DNA of 55,253 bases from Defluviicoccus sp. (GCA_028820505.1 JAPPIT010000122.1:1-55253), one strand, 5' to 3'. Shown: positions 8,314-19,691, counted from the first letter of the stretch. Made by a program: numbers and translations. The notes: a model not told the origin generated them from the letters alone.

Positions 8314-9675
8314 TCACACCCGCCGCACCGCGCTCTCGACGGCCAGCCCGACGCGGATCAGGTGCGCGTCCGCCCCGGTACGGTCCACGACCATCAGCCC
8401 TACCGGCGCTTCGCCCGGCTTGTGAATCGGGATGGAAAGCGCGCAGCGGTCGAGGAAATTGCCGAACGTGGTGTTGCGGAGGATGAACGGGTTCATCTCG
8501 GCGTAGAGCGCATCGCTCGCCACGATGTCGTCGATCGGCGGCGCGACGATGGCGACCGTCGGCGTGAGCAACGCGTCGTAACCGGCGCCGATCGCGTCCG
8601 CGCGGGCCTGGATATCGGCGCGCCCCCGGATCACGTCCAGAAGGTCGGCGCCGGAGATCCCGGCGCCCCGTTCGATCCGTGCCCGGACCCTGGGATCGAC
8701 TATGTTTCCCTTGGCCGCCAGGCGGTCGCGGTGCAGCGCGTAGGCCTCGGCCCCGAGGATCCCGCCCGCCGCGCTGACTTCGAGAATATCGGCGAACGGC
8801 TCGAAGGCGATGTCCCGCAACCGCGCGCCGGCGGCGGACAGCCGGTCCAGCGCGGCCCGGAACGCAGCGCTCACCGCATCGTCCATGCCGTCCTGGACGA
8901 TCGTGGTCGGAACGCCGAACCGCAGCCCTTCAATGGGCAGCGGCGCGGGCGCAGACCACATGTCGCCGCCCGCCATCGCCGCGTCGAGCAGGGCGCAGCA
9001 CGCGACCGTAGGCGCCAGGGGACCCGCCGAGTCGAGCGTGTTCGACAACGGGAACACGCCGTCCAGGGGGATTCGCCCGACGGTCGTCTTGAACCCGGTC
9101 ACGCCGCAGAGCGCCGCCGGGATGCGAACGGAGCCCCCGGTGTCCGAACCGATGGCGGCGGCCGCCATGCCGTCCGACACCGACACCGCGGCGCCCGAGG
9201 ACGAGCCGCCCGGGATGCGGCCCAGCGAACGGTCCCACGGGTTCTTCGGCGTGCCGAAATGCGGATTGATGCCGATCCCGGAATAGGCGAATTCGGTCAG
9301 GTTGGTGCGGCCGAGCACGATCGCGCCCGCCGCGCGCAGCCGGGCCACGACGGTGGAATCCCTGGAAGCGGGCGCCTCGTCGGCGAGCGTGGGCGAGGCC
9401 GCCGTGGTGACTTCCCCCGCGACGTCGAACAGGTCCTTCATCGAAACCGGCAGCCCGGCGAGCGGCGAGGGCACCACGCCCGCCTTTCTCAGCGCGTCGC
9501 TGGCATCGGCCTCGACCCGCGCGCGATCCGCGTTGCATGAGACGAAGGCGCGCGACCCTTCGCCGTCCGGCGCCTCGATGGCCGCGAGCGCCCGTTCCAC
9601 GAGCGCGCGGCTCGTCGTCGCACCCGAGGACAGGCGGGCGGCGAGTTCCGACAGGGGCGTGGAACCAAGCGTCAC
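8314..9675 (-). CDS. Amidase, amidase-signature family
   Basis: An amidase of about 453 residues with the Ser-cisSer-Lys triad: the lysine in LPVSMKDLFDVAG, the glycine/serine stretch PGGSSSGAAVS, and the nucleophile segment GSDTGGSVRIPAALCGVTGFK. It hydrolyses an amide of unknown structure. The suggested start is GTG 9675, preceded by GGGAGAA at good spacing; an upstream in-frame ATG at 9735 would add twenty residues of unlikely composition. The stop is six bases from the stop of the glutamine-synthetase-like gene, so the pair is convergent. Together with that ligase it could complete an amide-making and amide-breaking route, but the gene is on the opposite strand and this is only suggestive. 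Confidence 0.9.
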   Translation of the reverse strand: MTLGSTPLSELAARLSSGATTSRALVERALAAIEAPDGEGSRAFVSCNADRARVEADASDALRKAGVVPSPLAGLPVSMKDLFDVAGEVTTAASPTLADEAPASRDSTVVARLRAAGAIVLGRTNLTEFAYSGIGINPHFGTPKNPWDRSLGRIPGGSSSGAAVSVSDGMAAAAIGSDTGGSVRIPAALCGVTGFKTTVGRIPLDGVFPLSNTLDSAGPLAPTVACCALLDAAMAGGDMWSAPAPLPIEGLRFGVPTTIVQDGMDDAVSAAFRAALDRLSAAGARLRDIAFEPFADILEVSAAGGILGAEAYALHRDRLAAKGNIVDPRVRARIERGAGISGADLLDVIRGRADIQARADAIGAGYDALLTPTVAIVAPPIDDIVASDALYAEMNPFILRNTTFGNFLDRCALSIPIHKPGEAPVGLMVVDRTGADAHLIRVGLAVESAVRRV

Positions 9676-9780
9676 GGCGGTTCTCCCGATTGACGGCGGC
9701 CGCGCGATCTGAACACATCGCCGCGCGGCGGCCAAGCGCGGGTGGCGGCGCGCGCGAAAGTCAACCGAACCGGGAACACC

Positions 9781-9810
9781 GTTACCCCTGTAACCGGTCT
9801 AGAGTGTTAC
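9781..9810. promoter_or_regulatory. GTTAC/GTAAC inverted repeats between amidase and MFS genes
   Basis: In the divergent region there are GTTAC at 9781-9785, GTAAC at 9790-9794 and GTTAC at 9806-9810. They form two overlapping inverted repeats sharing the middle element. This looks like a regulator-binding site controlling the MFS and/or amidase gene. It is a visual call, and no regulator gene is adjacent. Confidence 0.35.
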
Positions 9811-9862
9811 TCGTCTATCCGGTTGCTCGACCGGAGCCGGTCGGAAAGTGCTCTAACCGCAA

Positions 9863-11140
9863 GTGATCGATGTTAACCCATTGTTCTTAAAGAATATGCG
9901 TTCTTCCCCTCCCCATGAATCGACCAGTGCGCCGGCAGACACGCGCTATGCCCTGTTCCGTCTCGCCGTCACCCTGGTTCTGGCGACGATCGGGAGCATC
10001 GGGCTCTGGTCCTATGTGATCGTGATGCCGGCGGTTCAGGCGGAGTTCGGCGTCGACCGGGCCACCGCCTCGATCCCCTACACGATTTCGATGGTTTTCT
10101 TCGCGCTCGGCAACATCGTGGTCGGCCGCCTGATCGACAGGATCGGGATGATGCTGCCCGGTCTGGTGGCGGGCTTCGCGCTCGGAATCGGTTTCGCCGC
10201 CTCCTCCCAGGTGGACGCGATGTGGCAGCTTTCGATCGTCCACGGGGTCCTGATCGGGATCGGGACCGGCTCCATGTTCGGGCCGTTGATGGCCAATATC
10301 TCGCACTGGTTCGTGCGCCGCCGCGGCATGGCCGTCGCCACCGTCGCCTGCGGCAACTATTTCGCCGGCATGCTGCTGCCGCTGGTTCTGCAGGATTCGG
10401 TGACGACGGAAGGCTGGCGGCCGATCTATCTGGCGATCGGCCTGTTCAGCATCGCGACGATCCTGCCGTTGTCGCTGCTGCTGCGGCGCGAGGGGCCGAA
10501 AGAGGACCATGTCGACCGGATCACTGGCATCGCGGGCACCGAGCAGCTCCGCATGGCCGCCTTCACGCCGCGGACGATGCAGACCCTGCTCGCGGTCGCC
10601 GGTTTCGGCTGCTGCGTCGCGATGTCGATGCCGCAGGTGCACATCGTCGCCTACTGCGTCGATCTGGGGTACGGAATCGCCCGCGGGGCGGAGATGCTGT
10701 CGCTGATGCTTGCGGCGGGGGTGGTCAGCAGGCTCGGCTTCGGCGTGCTTGCCGATTATATCGGGGGCGTGCGCACGCTCCTGCTGGGATCGGTGCTGCA
10801 ATGCGTGGCGCTCGCCCTCTATCTGCCGTTCGACGGGCTGGCCTCGCTCTACGCGATCTCGTTCGTCTTCGGTCTCTTCCAGGGCGGAATCGTGCCGTCC
10901 TACGCGATCATCATCCGGGAATACCTGCCGGCGCGGGAGGCGGGACGGCGGATCGGCGTGGTGATTTTCGCCACCATCGGGGGCATGGCGTTCGGTGGCT
11001 GGGTGTGCGGCTGGATTTACGACCTCACCGCGTCCTACCAGGTCGCGCTGCTCAACGGGATCGCCTTCAACTTCCTCAACATGGGCATCATGGCGACGAT
11101 CCTGTGGCGCACACTCCGCGCTCAGCCGGCTCCCGCCTGA
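9863..11140 (+). CDS. MFS transporter, oxalate/formate-antiporter-like
   Basis: A membrane protein of about 425 residues with about twelve hydrophobic segments, including LVLATIGSIGLWSYVIVMPAV, the cytoplasmic loop GRLIDRIGMMLPG (MFS motif A-like) and the repeated equivalent GVLADYIGGVRTLLLG in the second half. It resembles monocarboxylate/oxalate-formate type carriers and presumably imports a small organic acid in this catabolic setting. Two starts are possible: GTG 9863 or ATG 9896. The latter gives MRSSPPHEST and keeps the same first helix. The 3' end overlaps the convergent isochorismatase-type gene by 19 bases. Substrate unknown. Confidence 0.88.
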   Translation: MIDVNPLFLKNMRSSPPHESTSAPADTRYALFRLAVTLVLATIGSIGLWSYVIVMPAVQAEFGVDRATASIPYTISMVFFALGNIVVGRLIDRIGMMLPGLVAGFALGIGFAASSQVDAMWQLSIVHGVLIGIGTGSMFGPLMANISHWFVRRRGMAVATVACGNYFAGMLLPLVLQDSVTTEGWRPIYLAIGLFSIATILPLSLLLRREGPKEDHVDRITGIAGTEQLRMAAFTPRTMQTLLAVAGFGCCVAMSMPQVHIVAYCVDLGYGIARGAEMLSLMLAAGVVSRLGFGVLADYIGGVRTLLLGSVLQCVALALYLPFDGLASLYAISFVFGLFQGGIVPSYAIIIREYLPAREAGRRIGVVIFATIGGMAFGGWVCGWIYDLTASYQVALLNGIAFNFLNMGIMATILWRTLRAQPAPA

Positions 11141-11766
11141 GCCCAGAGTCCGGCGATTTCCTCTCCGCCGGTCAGATCGCCGAACAGGAAGTTCACGTTC
11201 TGCAGCGTCGCCTCGTGCAGCGCCCGGTTGGCCGAGCCCACGCATTCCGCCGGGACGACCACGTAGTAATCGCGCAGGAAGGCGTCCCGCAGCGTCGAAT
11301 CGATGCAGATGTTCGTCGCCACCCCGGTGATCACCAGGGTCCGGATGCCGCGCCGCCTGAGCATGGCTTCGAGCGGGGTCCCGACGAAGGCGCTGTAGCG
11401 GTGCTTGACGATCTCCGGCTCGCCCTCTTCGGGGCGGATCCGGAACCAGTCCGCGCCCCAGCTCCCCTCCGCGCAGCAGACCGCGTGCTCGAGCCCCATC
11501 TCGCGGATTTTGGTGAGCATCGGAGCGGAGAGATAGTCGAAATCGTAGACCGCCTTGACCCAGATCGCCGGAACGCCGGCGTTTCGCGCGGCCCGCAGGA
11601 GTCGCGCGATGGCGTCCGCGACCGGCACGGCGCCGCTGACGTCGCGGCCCATCGCGGCGTCGATATAGCCGCCGGGGGCGCAGAAATCGTTCTGAACGTC
11701 GACGACCAGCATCGCCGTGTGCGCCGGGTCGATACGCTCGCCGAGCGTATCGAGCAGTTTCTCCAT
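11122..11766 (-). CDS. Isochorismatase-family cysteine hydrolase
   Basis: A 214-residue protein of the isochorismatase-like hydrolase fold. The Asp-Lys-Cys triad is visible: Asp23 in AMLVVDVQNDFC, the lysine in AIWVKAVYD, and the cysteine in VITGVATNICIDSTLRDAF preceded by the family's cis-peptide region. The closest functional groups are RutB, biuret hydrolase and N-carbamoylsarcosine hydrolase, which cleave amide or ureide bonds. It is the downstream gene of a two-gene minus-strand unit; the small membrane-protein gene ends 13 bases upstream of its ATG. The substrate is unknown, but the nearby amidases and amide ligase fit amide or ureide catabolism. Confidence 0.9.
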   Translation of the reverse strand: MEKLLDTLGERIDPAHTAMLVVDVQNDFCAPGGYIDAAMGRDVSGAVPVADAIARLLRAARNAGVPAIWVKAVYDFDYLSAPMLTKIREMGLEHAVCCAEGSWGADWFRIRPEEGEPEIVKHRYSAFVGTPLEAMLRRRGIRTLVITGVATNICIDSTLRDAFLRDYYVVVPAECVGSANRALHEATLQNVNFLFGDLTGGEEIAGLWAQAGAG

Positions 11767-11779
11767 CGTGCGGCCCCCG

Positions 11780-12241
11780 TCAGAAGGTCCAGTAGCGGCC
11801 CGACGCCCCGATCGCGGCGTTGACCAGACCGATCCCGAGATTGGTCTTGACGATCAGCCTGATCCGGTCGAGCGCGGCGGCGGCCGTCGGCGGATCGCCG
11901 GCGGCGAGCGCGGCCTTGAAGCGCCGGTAGGGCACGAACCAGAGATAGAGAAAGAGGACGATCATCACCCAGCCGAGGCCCTGCATCAGATGGGCGTGGA
12001 GCGGCATCGATCCCATCCCGCCCCACTGGCCCCAGACCATGACATAGCCGGTGACCGGCAGGAGGATCACCGCGATCCACACCCAGACGAAGAACCGGGC
12101 GAAGACCCGCTGCCACAGGCCGAGCCGGACCGGACCGTCGAGCGGACCCGCCGCGGGACGGAGATACCAATAGGCGAACCCCATCCCGCCGACCCATACG
12201 ATCGCCGCAAGCGCGTGCAAAGCGACTGAAAGAGCGAGCAC
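11780..12241 (-). CDS. Small integral membrane protein, CopD/DUF-like
   Basis: A 153-residue protein that is nearly all membrane. Four hydrophobic helices are visible: one starting at residue 1 with HALAAIVWVGGMGFAYW, a second FVWVWIAVILLPVTGYVMVW, a third around GWVMIVLFLYLWFVPY, and a C-terminal VKTNLGIGLVNAAIGASG. The HxxAxxxWVGG beginning is typical of CopD-like and related haem/copper-associated membrane proteins. No soluble domain is present. It precedes the isochorismatase-type gene on the same strand and is divergent from the MoxR gene across 127 bases. Function unknown. Confidence 0.75.
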   Translation of the reverse strand: MLALSVALHALAAIVWVGGMGFAYWYLRPAAGPLDGPVRLGLWQRVFARFFVWVWIAVILLPVTGYVMVWGQWGGMGSMPLHAHLMQGLGWVMIVLFLYLWFVPYRRFKAALAAGDPPTAAAALDRIRLIVKTNLGIGLVNAAIGASGRYWTF

Positions 12242-12368
12242 CTTATCCTCCCGCGGCTCGAGGCCGTCCCGTCGGGGCGAGGCTTGATCGCCCCATGGCC
12301 TTCAACTACCGTGCGCCGGCCGCTCGCCGGCCCCTCGTCACATACCGAAAACAGCGACTCTTGCGTCC

Positions 12369-13208
<840 letters not shown>

Positions 13209-13220
13209 CGCGGCCCGTCC

Positions 13221-14416
<1,196 letters not shown>

Positions 14417-14420
<4 letters not shown>

Positions 14421-15823
14421 CCCGAAGGTCGATCCGGCGTGACGATGCCGCGCACCGCGTGGACCAGCCAGTGCGCATTGGCGACGATCTGTCGATCCTC
14501 GCGGAAAAAGCCCATCAACTGAACCCCGAGCGGCAACCCCTCGACGGAAAGCAGCGGCAGGTTCAACGCGGGGCAGCCGAGCACCGAGGACGGTTCTCCG
14601 TACACCACGTCGCCCACCGGCATGCCCGCCGGCGCCGGATCGATCTGGTTGAGGGTGATGAAACCGCCCGCCCGGCCGGCGAAGGTTTCATGCCGCGCAC
14701 GGAAGGCGACGCACCATTCCAGCGCCGCCGCATAATCCTTCGGAGTCAGCTCTCGGCCGGCCTCCACGCGTTCCCGCACGCGCGGACTCAGCAGCTCCGG
14801 ACTGCGGTCGGCGTACATCGCGAGCGGCCAGCGCCCTTCGTAGGTCAGCATCAGGGCGATGACATCGCGAAGCGTCACGAGGTCCCGTTCGTAGGCCTCG
14901 ATCTCCGGATCGTCGCTGCGGCAGGCGATCTCGATTCCCGCTTGCGCGAGCGTGTCGAGATACTCGTCGAAGGCGGCCTTCGTTTCCTCCGTGGTGGCCG
15001 CCCAGCCGGCTGTGTCCAGCCGGATCAGGCGCCTCGGTTTCTCCGGCCGCGGCAGCGTAGGCGGACCGGCGAGGCTGGGATGGCCCGGATCCCCGCCGGC
15101 AATATGCGAGACGCAACGCGACGCGATCCACATGTCGGCCAGCGTCCCGGCGATGAAGCCGACATGGACCAGGCTGGGAGCCGACGGGAAACCGCCGAGG
15201 GAATTGATCGCTCCGTACGAGGCCTTCAGCGTGTAGGCGCCGCAATAGGCGGCGGGCCTGAGGATCGACCCGCGCACCTGCGAGCCGGTGGCGGCCGGGA
15301 TCATCCGGGCGCCGACCGCCGCACCGCTACCGCTCGAAGAGCCGCCGGGGGTACGGCTTTCGTCCCAGGGGTTGCGCGTCGGACCTGGCGTGGAGAAGGC
15401 GAACTCGGTCGTGACGGTCTTGCCGACGATCGCGGCGCCCGCCTTGCGCAACGCGTAGACGATGGCGCCGTCCCAGCCGGAGGACCGGCCCTCGAAGATG
15501 GGGCTGCCGACCTGCATGGGCATGTCCTCGGTCTCGTGGACATCCTTGATTCCGACTGACATCCCGTCGAGTTCGGAGAGCGGTCGCCCAGCCCGGTAGC
15601 GCGCGGCGGACGCATCGGCGGCCTTTCGGGCACCTTCGAGGTTGAGGGTAACGAACGCCTTCACCGCGGGTTCGCGCGCCTCGATGGTCTCAATGCAGCG
15701 CTCGAGGTAGGCGCGCGGCGTGTCGCTTCCGTCGAGGAACGCCGGGACGGCATTGCTGAACGAGAGCAGCGAAACCGTCTTCGGATCGTACGTTTCGGTC
15801 GTCATCGGTTCGTTCGTCGACAT
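14417..15823 (-). CDS. Amidase, amidase-signature family (second copy)
   Basis: A 468-residue amidase, only distantly similar to the one at 8314-9675. The triad lysine is in SVGIKDVHETED, the glycine/serine stretch in TPGGSSSGSGAAVGAR, and the nucleophile region in ATGSQVRGSILRPAAYCG. ATG 15823 is chosen because it lies 12 bases after the upstream gene's stop and follows GGTGAG; the frame is open further upstream through that gene. It is the last gene of a minus-strand operon with an FAD dehydrogenase and, more loosely, 3-hydroxyanthranilate dioxygenase and a RidA protein. It may release an amino-aromatic acid from an amide; this is inference. Confidence 0.9.
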
Positions 15824-15834
15824 CTCACCGCCGC

Positions 15835-17424
15835 TCAGCCCCATTCCGCGAGCGCCGCCGCCCCGGCGCCCGCGATGCGGCCGGAAACGAAGCACTCCGC
15901 GATGTTGCCGCCCGACATGTAGAGATGGCCGAAGGCGCTGCCGAGCTCGCCCGCGGCATAGAGCCTCGGAATCGGCGCGCCGAACACGTCGATCACCCGC
16001 TGGCGGCGGTCGTGCACCGGCCCGCCCTGGGTGTTCGACACCACCGGCCAAACGGGGGCGCCGTAGAACGGCGGCTCCTCGATCGGCATCATGGTGCCGG
16101 GCGGGCGCCCGAAATCCTCATCGCGCTCCGACCGGCACAGAGCGTTCCAGCGCGCGACGCTCTCCTCCACCGCCGGGGAATCGAGGCCCAGCGCGGCCGC
16201 GAGTCCGGCAAGCGTGTCCGCGCGGGTCAGGATTCCGGCCTCGACTTCCGCCAGATTGTCGGCGCTCCAGTCGAGGCGGAGGCCCTTGTCGTTGGATGTC
16301 GGCCGGCCCAGCGGGTAGAGCTTTCGTCCCTGCTCGTCGCAGATCAGGTAACTCGGGATGCGCGGGTAATCCTGCCGCACGGTATCGAAGAGTTGCATCT
16401 GGCGATGCCCGGTGTCGTGGGTGTAGGGCGGATATTCGTTCATGTACCGGCGCCCGTCGCGATCCAGCAGGATCCAGGTCATCTTCACCTGGGCGTCGCT
16501 GATCTCGCCGGTCTCGTCGCGCCGCGCCATGAAGCCGCCGCCGCCTGGCCGCCAGTCCGGCAGACGCTTGACCCGGATGGCGTAGGGGTAGTCCGGGTCG
16601 GCGCTCCTGAAGCCGTAGGCGCCGTGGAAGTGCCACATGTGCCAGAGCTCCGCGCCGACGTCCTGGGCCATGACGATGCCGTCGCCCGTGTTGTGCCGGG
16701 CGGCGGCGGGAAGGACCGGCCGGCCCTCCCAGTACTGGTCCTGGCGCTCGGGGCTGCCTTCGAACCCGCCGGAGGCGAGGATGACGCCGCGCCGCGCCGC
16801 GATCCGACTCACCCCGCCCGGACCTTCCACCGTGATGCCGCGGACCTCCGACCCGTCCTCCGAGGCGAGCAGCCGCACCCCCCGCGTGTTCAGCCTGATC
16901 TCGACGTTCTCGTTCGCGAGGTTGTCGTCGACGATCTTGAACAGCATCGGCCCGCCCGGCGCCCCGTTGGCCCAGGGATAGACCGCGCGCGCATCGAAGT
17001 TCGGCACCGAGACGACGACCGTCTGGTAGAAGGCGTCGAACCCGGGCAGCGGGTAGTTCGCCCCGGTCTTGCCGGTCTCGATGGTGGTCATGAGCTCCGC
17101 GTCGTTGACCCGGGCGAGGTCTCGCACATAGGGCTCAAGGTTCGACATCCCCTCGGCCAGCGTGCGGACCACCGCGTCCGAGGTCCGCCCGGCGTTGGTG
17201 GCGGCGAGGTAATCGTAGGCGCGTTCGGCATCCATGGCGCAGCGCACCGCGCCGTAGGAGCAGATCGAGATGCCGCCCGGCACGCCGGTCTTCTCGATCA
17301 GCAGCACCCGCGCGCCGGCGCGGGACGCTTCCAGCGCCGAGATCGATCCCGCGAAACCGTAGCCGACGACGACGACATCGAACGTCTCGTCATAGCGTTG
17401 CACCGAGCGCGGAATGCCGTCCAT
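15835..17424 (-). CDS. FAD-dependent dehydrogenase, fumarate-reductase/ketosteroid-dehydrogenase family
   Basis: A 529-residue flavoprotein. The N-terminal dinucleotide site is VVVGYGFAGSISALEAS ending in VLLIEK, followed by the family's glycine-rich GVPGGISICSYG. The middle has RRGVILASGGFEGSPE, and the C-terminus has RLYAAGELGSAFGHLYMSGGNIAEC, where the FAD diphosphate contacts lie. No signal peptide or haem motif is present, so it is cytoplasmic and distinct from flavocytochrome c. Members reduce or desaturate carbon-carbon bonds of organic acids or steroids. It starts 85 bases after the 3-hydroxyanthranilate dioxygenase and runs directly into the amidase. The exact substrate is not predictable. 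Confidence 0.9.
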   Translation of the reverse strand: MDGIPRSVQRYDETFDVVVVGYGFAGSISALEASRAGARVLLIEKTGVPGGISICSYGAVRCAMDAERAYDYLAATNAGRTSDAVVRTLAEGMSNLEPYVRDLARVNDAELMTTIETGKTGANYPLPGFDAFYQTVVVSVPNFDARAVYPWANGAPGGPMLFKIVDDNLANENVEIRLNTRGVRLLASEDGSEVRGITVEGPGGVSRIAARRGVILASGGFEGSPERQDQYWEGRPVLPAAARHNTGDGIVMAQDVGAELWHMWHFHGAYGFRSADPDYPYAIRVKRLPDWRPGGGGFMARRDETGEISDAQVKMTWILLDRDGRRYMNEYPPYTHDTGHRQMQLFDTVRQDYPRIPSYLICDEQGRKLYPLGRPTSNDKGLRLDWSADNLAEVEAGILTRADTLAGLAAALGLDSPAVEESVARWNALCRSERDEDFGRPPGTMMPIEEPPFYGAPVWPVVSNTQGGPVHDRRQRVIDVFGAPIPRLYAAGELGSAFGHLYMSGGNIAECFVSGRIAGAGAAALAEWG

Positions 17425-17509
17425 GTTCGTTCTTTACCGCGGAAGGGTACGGGAGGCGCGCGGCGCCGGGGGAAGGGACGCCGCGATCGCGCGTGAAACG
17501 GAGGGGTCG

Positions 17510-18115
<606 letters not shown>

Positions 18116-18508
18116 TCAGGCAAGCGCGGTGCATTCGATCTCGATGTCGAACGGCCACGGCCAGGACCCGACGGCGACGAAGGTCCGCGCCGGCGCCGGA
18201 TCGTCGAAATAGCGCCCGTAGACCTCGTTCACGAGGTCGTAATAGCCGCTGTTGGAAACGAAGACGTTGACCTTGACCACCTTGTCGAGGCCGGAACCGG
18301 CGGCTTCGAGAACGGCCTTGAGGTTCTCCATCACCAGCTCGGTCTGGGTGGCGATATCGGCGCTGGACACCTTTCCGGTCGCAGGATCGATCGGCGGCGT
18401 GCCGGAGACGAACACGAATCCGTTGGCCTTGATCGCCGGGCTGAGCGGGACGCCCGCCGCCTTCAACGCCTCCGAAATGCCCGCGACGTGGATCGCTTCC
18501 CGTTCCAT
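18116..18508 (-). CDS. RidA/YjgF family protein, possible 2-aminomuconate deaminase
   Basis: A 130-residue RidA-fold protein: the SGTPPIDPATGKV loop, the NLKAVLEAAGSGLDKVVKVNVFVS helix-strand unit, and the C-terminal ARTFVAVGSW plus IEIEC containing the arginine and glutamate that handle imines. RidA proteins hydrolyse enamine/imine intermediates, and a branch of the family is the 2-aminomuconate deaminase of the 3-hydroxyanthranilate meta pathway. Its position 84 bases upstream of the 3-hydroxyanthranilate dioxygenase on the same strand supports that role, but general reactive-imine clearance is equally possible. ATG 18508 is chosen from homology; the frame is open upstream. Confidence 0.88.
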   Translation of the reverse strand: MEREAIHVAGISEALKAAGVPLSPAIKANGFVFVSGTPPIDPATGKVSSADIATQTELVMENLKAVLEAAGSGLDKVVKVNVFVSNSGYYDLVNEVYGRYFDDPAPARTFVAVGSWPWPFDIEIECTALA

Positions 18509-18530
18509 GGTCTGTCCTCCGTGAGCCGAA

Positions 18531-18863
18531 TCAGCCTTTGCGCCGTGCGCCGGCGTAGAAGAAATCGCCCGGAATGGCCTCGATGACCCGATCGATCGAG
18601 CGCGCCCGGGCGATCTCGCGCCCCGACCTGTGGTCGGCGAGACGATAGGCCCCGTCGCCAAGGCGCGAAAGGCGGTAGCAGGAATAGGGCGCGTTGCTGC
18701 GGTCGCCGGAATAGATCCGGACCTCATCCGCGCCCGCCGTCGACACGCGCTCGCTCCGGTACCAGCGGTGCATCAGCTTGAGCTTTCCCGCCAGGACCTC
18801 GATCTTCTCAAGATCGCGCGCGGAGAAGCGTGCGAGATCGAGGCGGACGAGGTCTGCGGGCAT
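18531..18863 (-). CDS. Conserved-looking hypothetical protein, 110 residues
   Basis: A small soluble protein, probably real because its codon use matches its neighbours and it fits tightly between two minus-strand genes (9 bases after the coding start side of the next, 22 before the RidA gene). Sequence features are a basic helix-prone start (LVRLDLARFSARDLEKIEVLAGKLKLMHRWYR) and a compact C-terminal half with YRLSRLGDGAYRLADHRSG, which reads like a small beta sheet. No cysteine clusters, signal or membrane segment. Family not recognised. Confidence 0.6.
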   Translation of the reverse strand: MPADLVRLDLARFSARDLEKIEVLAGKLKLMHRWYRSERVSTAGADEVRIYSGDRSNAPYSCYRLSRLGDGAYRLADHRSGREIARARSIDRVIEAIPGDFFYAGARRKG

Positions 18864-18872
18864 TTGCAGGTC

Positions 18873-19313
18873 CTAACTCGGTGAAGCGTGACCAGGCGAG
18901 ATCAGGCCTGCGAACGGATTTATGACGCGTACACCGCCGTAATCCTGCCCATCGCTCATGTCTTCCGAATAGACGGTGTCGCAGCCGCATGCGCGTGCGG
19001 CCGCGAGAATGGCGCTGTCCCAATAGGACAGTCGGAAACGCTCGCAAATCCCGAACGCCGCATGCATCACGCCAGGAGTGATGGCCTGAACGGGAAATCG
19101 TTGCAAGGAGTGGACGAAAGCTACCGCCTCGTCGTGCCGCAACGCACCGGGCCGCGAGGGACGGGTCGCTTGGGAGTAGAACTCCTGCAGGACCTGTACC
19201 GACAGTGCAAGATCCGTCGAGGCCAGCAGGTCGAGGGACACCCGCTGCTTCTCGCTCTCACGTTCTTCCGCGCCGACTGCGTAAAGCAGGATGTTCGTGT
19301 CGACGAAGCGCAT
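18873..19313 (-). CDS. PIN-domain toxin, VapC-like
   Basis: A 146-residue PIN-domain ribonuclease. Acidic residues of the magnesium site are visible: Asp5 in MRFVDTNILLYA, a glutamate in LSVQVLQEFYSQ, an aspartate in LSYWDSAILAAA, and Asp in SEDMSDGQ. ATG 19313 gives the standard PIN start; reading the frame from an upstream codon adds an unlikely basic leader. It overlaps the antitoxin gene by 56 bases, longer than usual, with no strong ribosome site of its own, so translation is probably coupled. VapC toxins cleave tRNA or rRNA; the target here is unknown. Confidence 0.9.
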   Translation of the reverse strand: MRFVDTNILLYAVGAEERESEKQRVSLDLLASTDLALSVQVLQEFYSQATRPSRPGALRHDEAVAFVHSLQRFPVQAITPGVMHAAFGICERFRLSYWDSAILAAARACGCDTVYSEDMSDGQDYGGVRVINPFAGLISPGHASPS

Positions 19314-19563
19314 CGCGATCGTACAATTTTTCCCGCGGCAGATTATCCGCAGCGCGCAAGCCTGCGCCTCGGGCACGGATGGTTTCCAGCGTTTCGTCCT
19401 GCAATCTCTTCAGGCGGTCGAACCTGCTCTCGGGATCGCTGCCTTGAGTCAGTTCCTTCAGGAAGTCCCGGACGAGCGCCGAGACAGAGGTTCCGGCCTC
19501 CGCCGCCTTGATTCGAGAGAGGTGATAGGTCTCTTCATCGACCGAAACGGTAATATTCTTCAT
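19258..19563 (-). CDS. Ribbon-helix-helix antitoxin, VapB/FitA-like
   Basis: A 101-residue antitoxin. The N-terminal KNITVSVDEETYHLSRIKAAEAG and SALVRDFLKEL form the strand and two helices of a ribbon-helix-helix DNA-binding domain. The C-terminal part (RFDRLKRLQDETLETI, then NLPREKLYDRDA) would wrap the toxin. Related antitoxins normally end near the REKLYDR segment, at the toxin ATG. Here the frame runs on for about twenty residues inside the toxin gene. ATG 19563 follows directly after an inverted repeat at 19566-19586 that could be the autoregulatory operator. Confidence 0.88.
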   Translation of the reverse strand: MKNITVSVDEETYHLSRIKAAEAGTSVSALVRDFLKELTQGSDPESRFDRLKRLQDETLETIRARGAGLRAADNLPREKLYDRDALRRHEHPALRSRRGRT

Positions 19564-19565
19564 GA

Positions 19566-19586
19566 CACAGTTTCACGGTTTCTGTG
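19566..19586. promoter_or_regulatory. Inverted repeat next to the antitoxin start
   Basis: CACAG at 19566-19570 and CTGTG at 19582-19586 form a symmetric element two bases upstream of the antitoxin ATG (minus strand). Ribbon-helix-helix antitoxins usually repress their own operon through such sites. Inference from position and symmetry. Confidence 0.4.
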
Positions 19587-19659
19587 ATACTCAACACTAT
19601 CGGATTGTGCGCCGCCGTGCAACGGTCCTGGATTCAAGACGCCCTGCACCTCGCATGAT

Positions 19660-19691
19660 AAGGCCCCGGCGACCTGAGCCGCCGGGGCCTT
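19660..19691 (-). terminator. Strong hairpin downstream of tRNA-Asn
   Basis: A 12-bp perfect stem AAGGCCCCGGCG/CGCCGGGGCCTT with an 8-base loop lies 40 bases past the 3' end of tRNA-Asn. There is only a short T run, but GC-rich hairpins of this form commonly end alphaproteobacterial tRNA transcripts. It would also insulate the VapBC-like unit. Confidence 0.7.
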
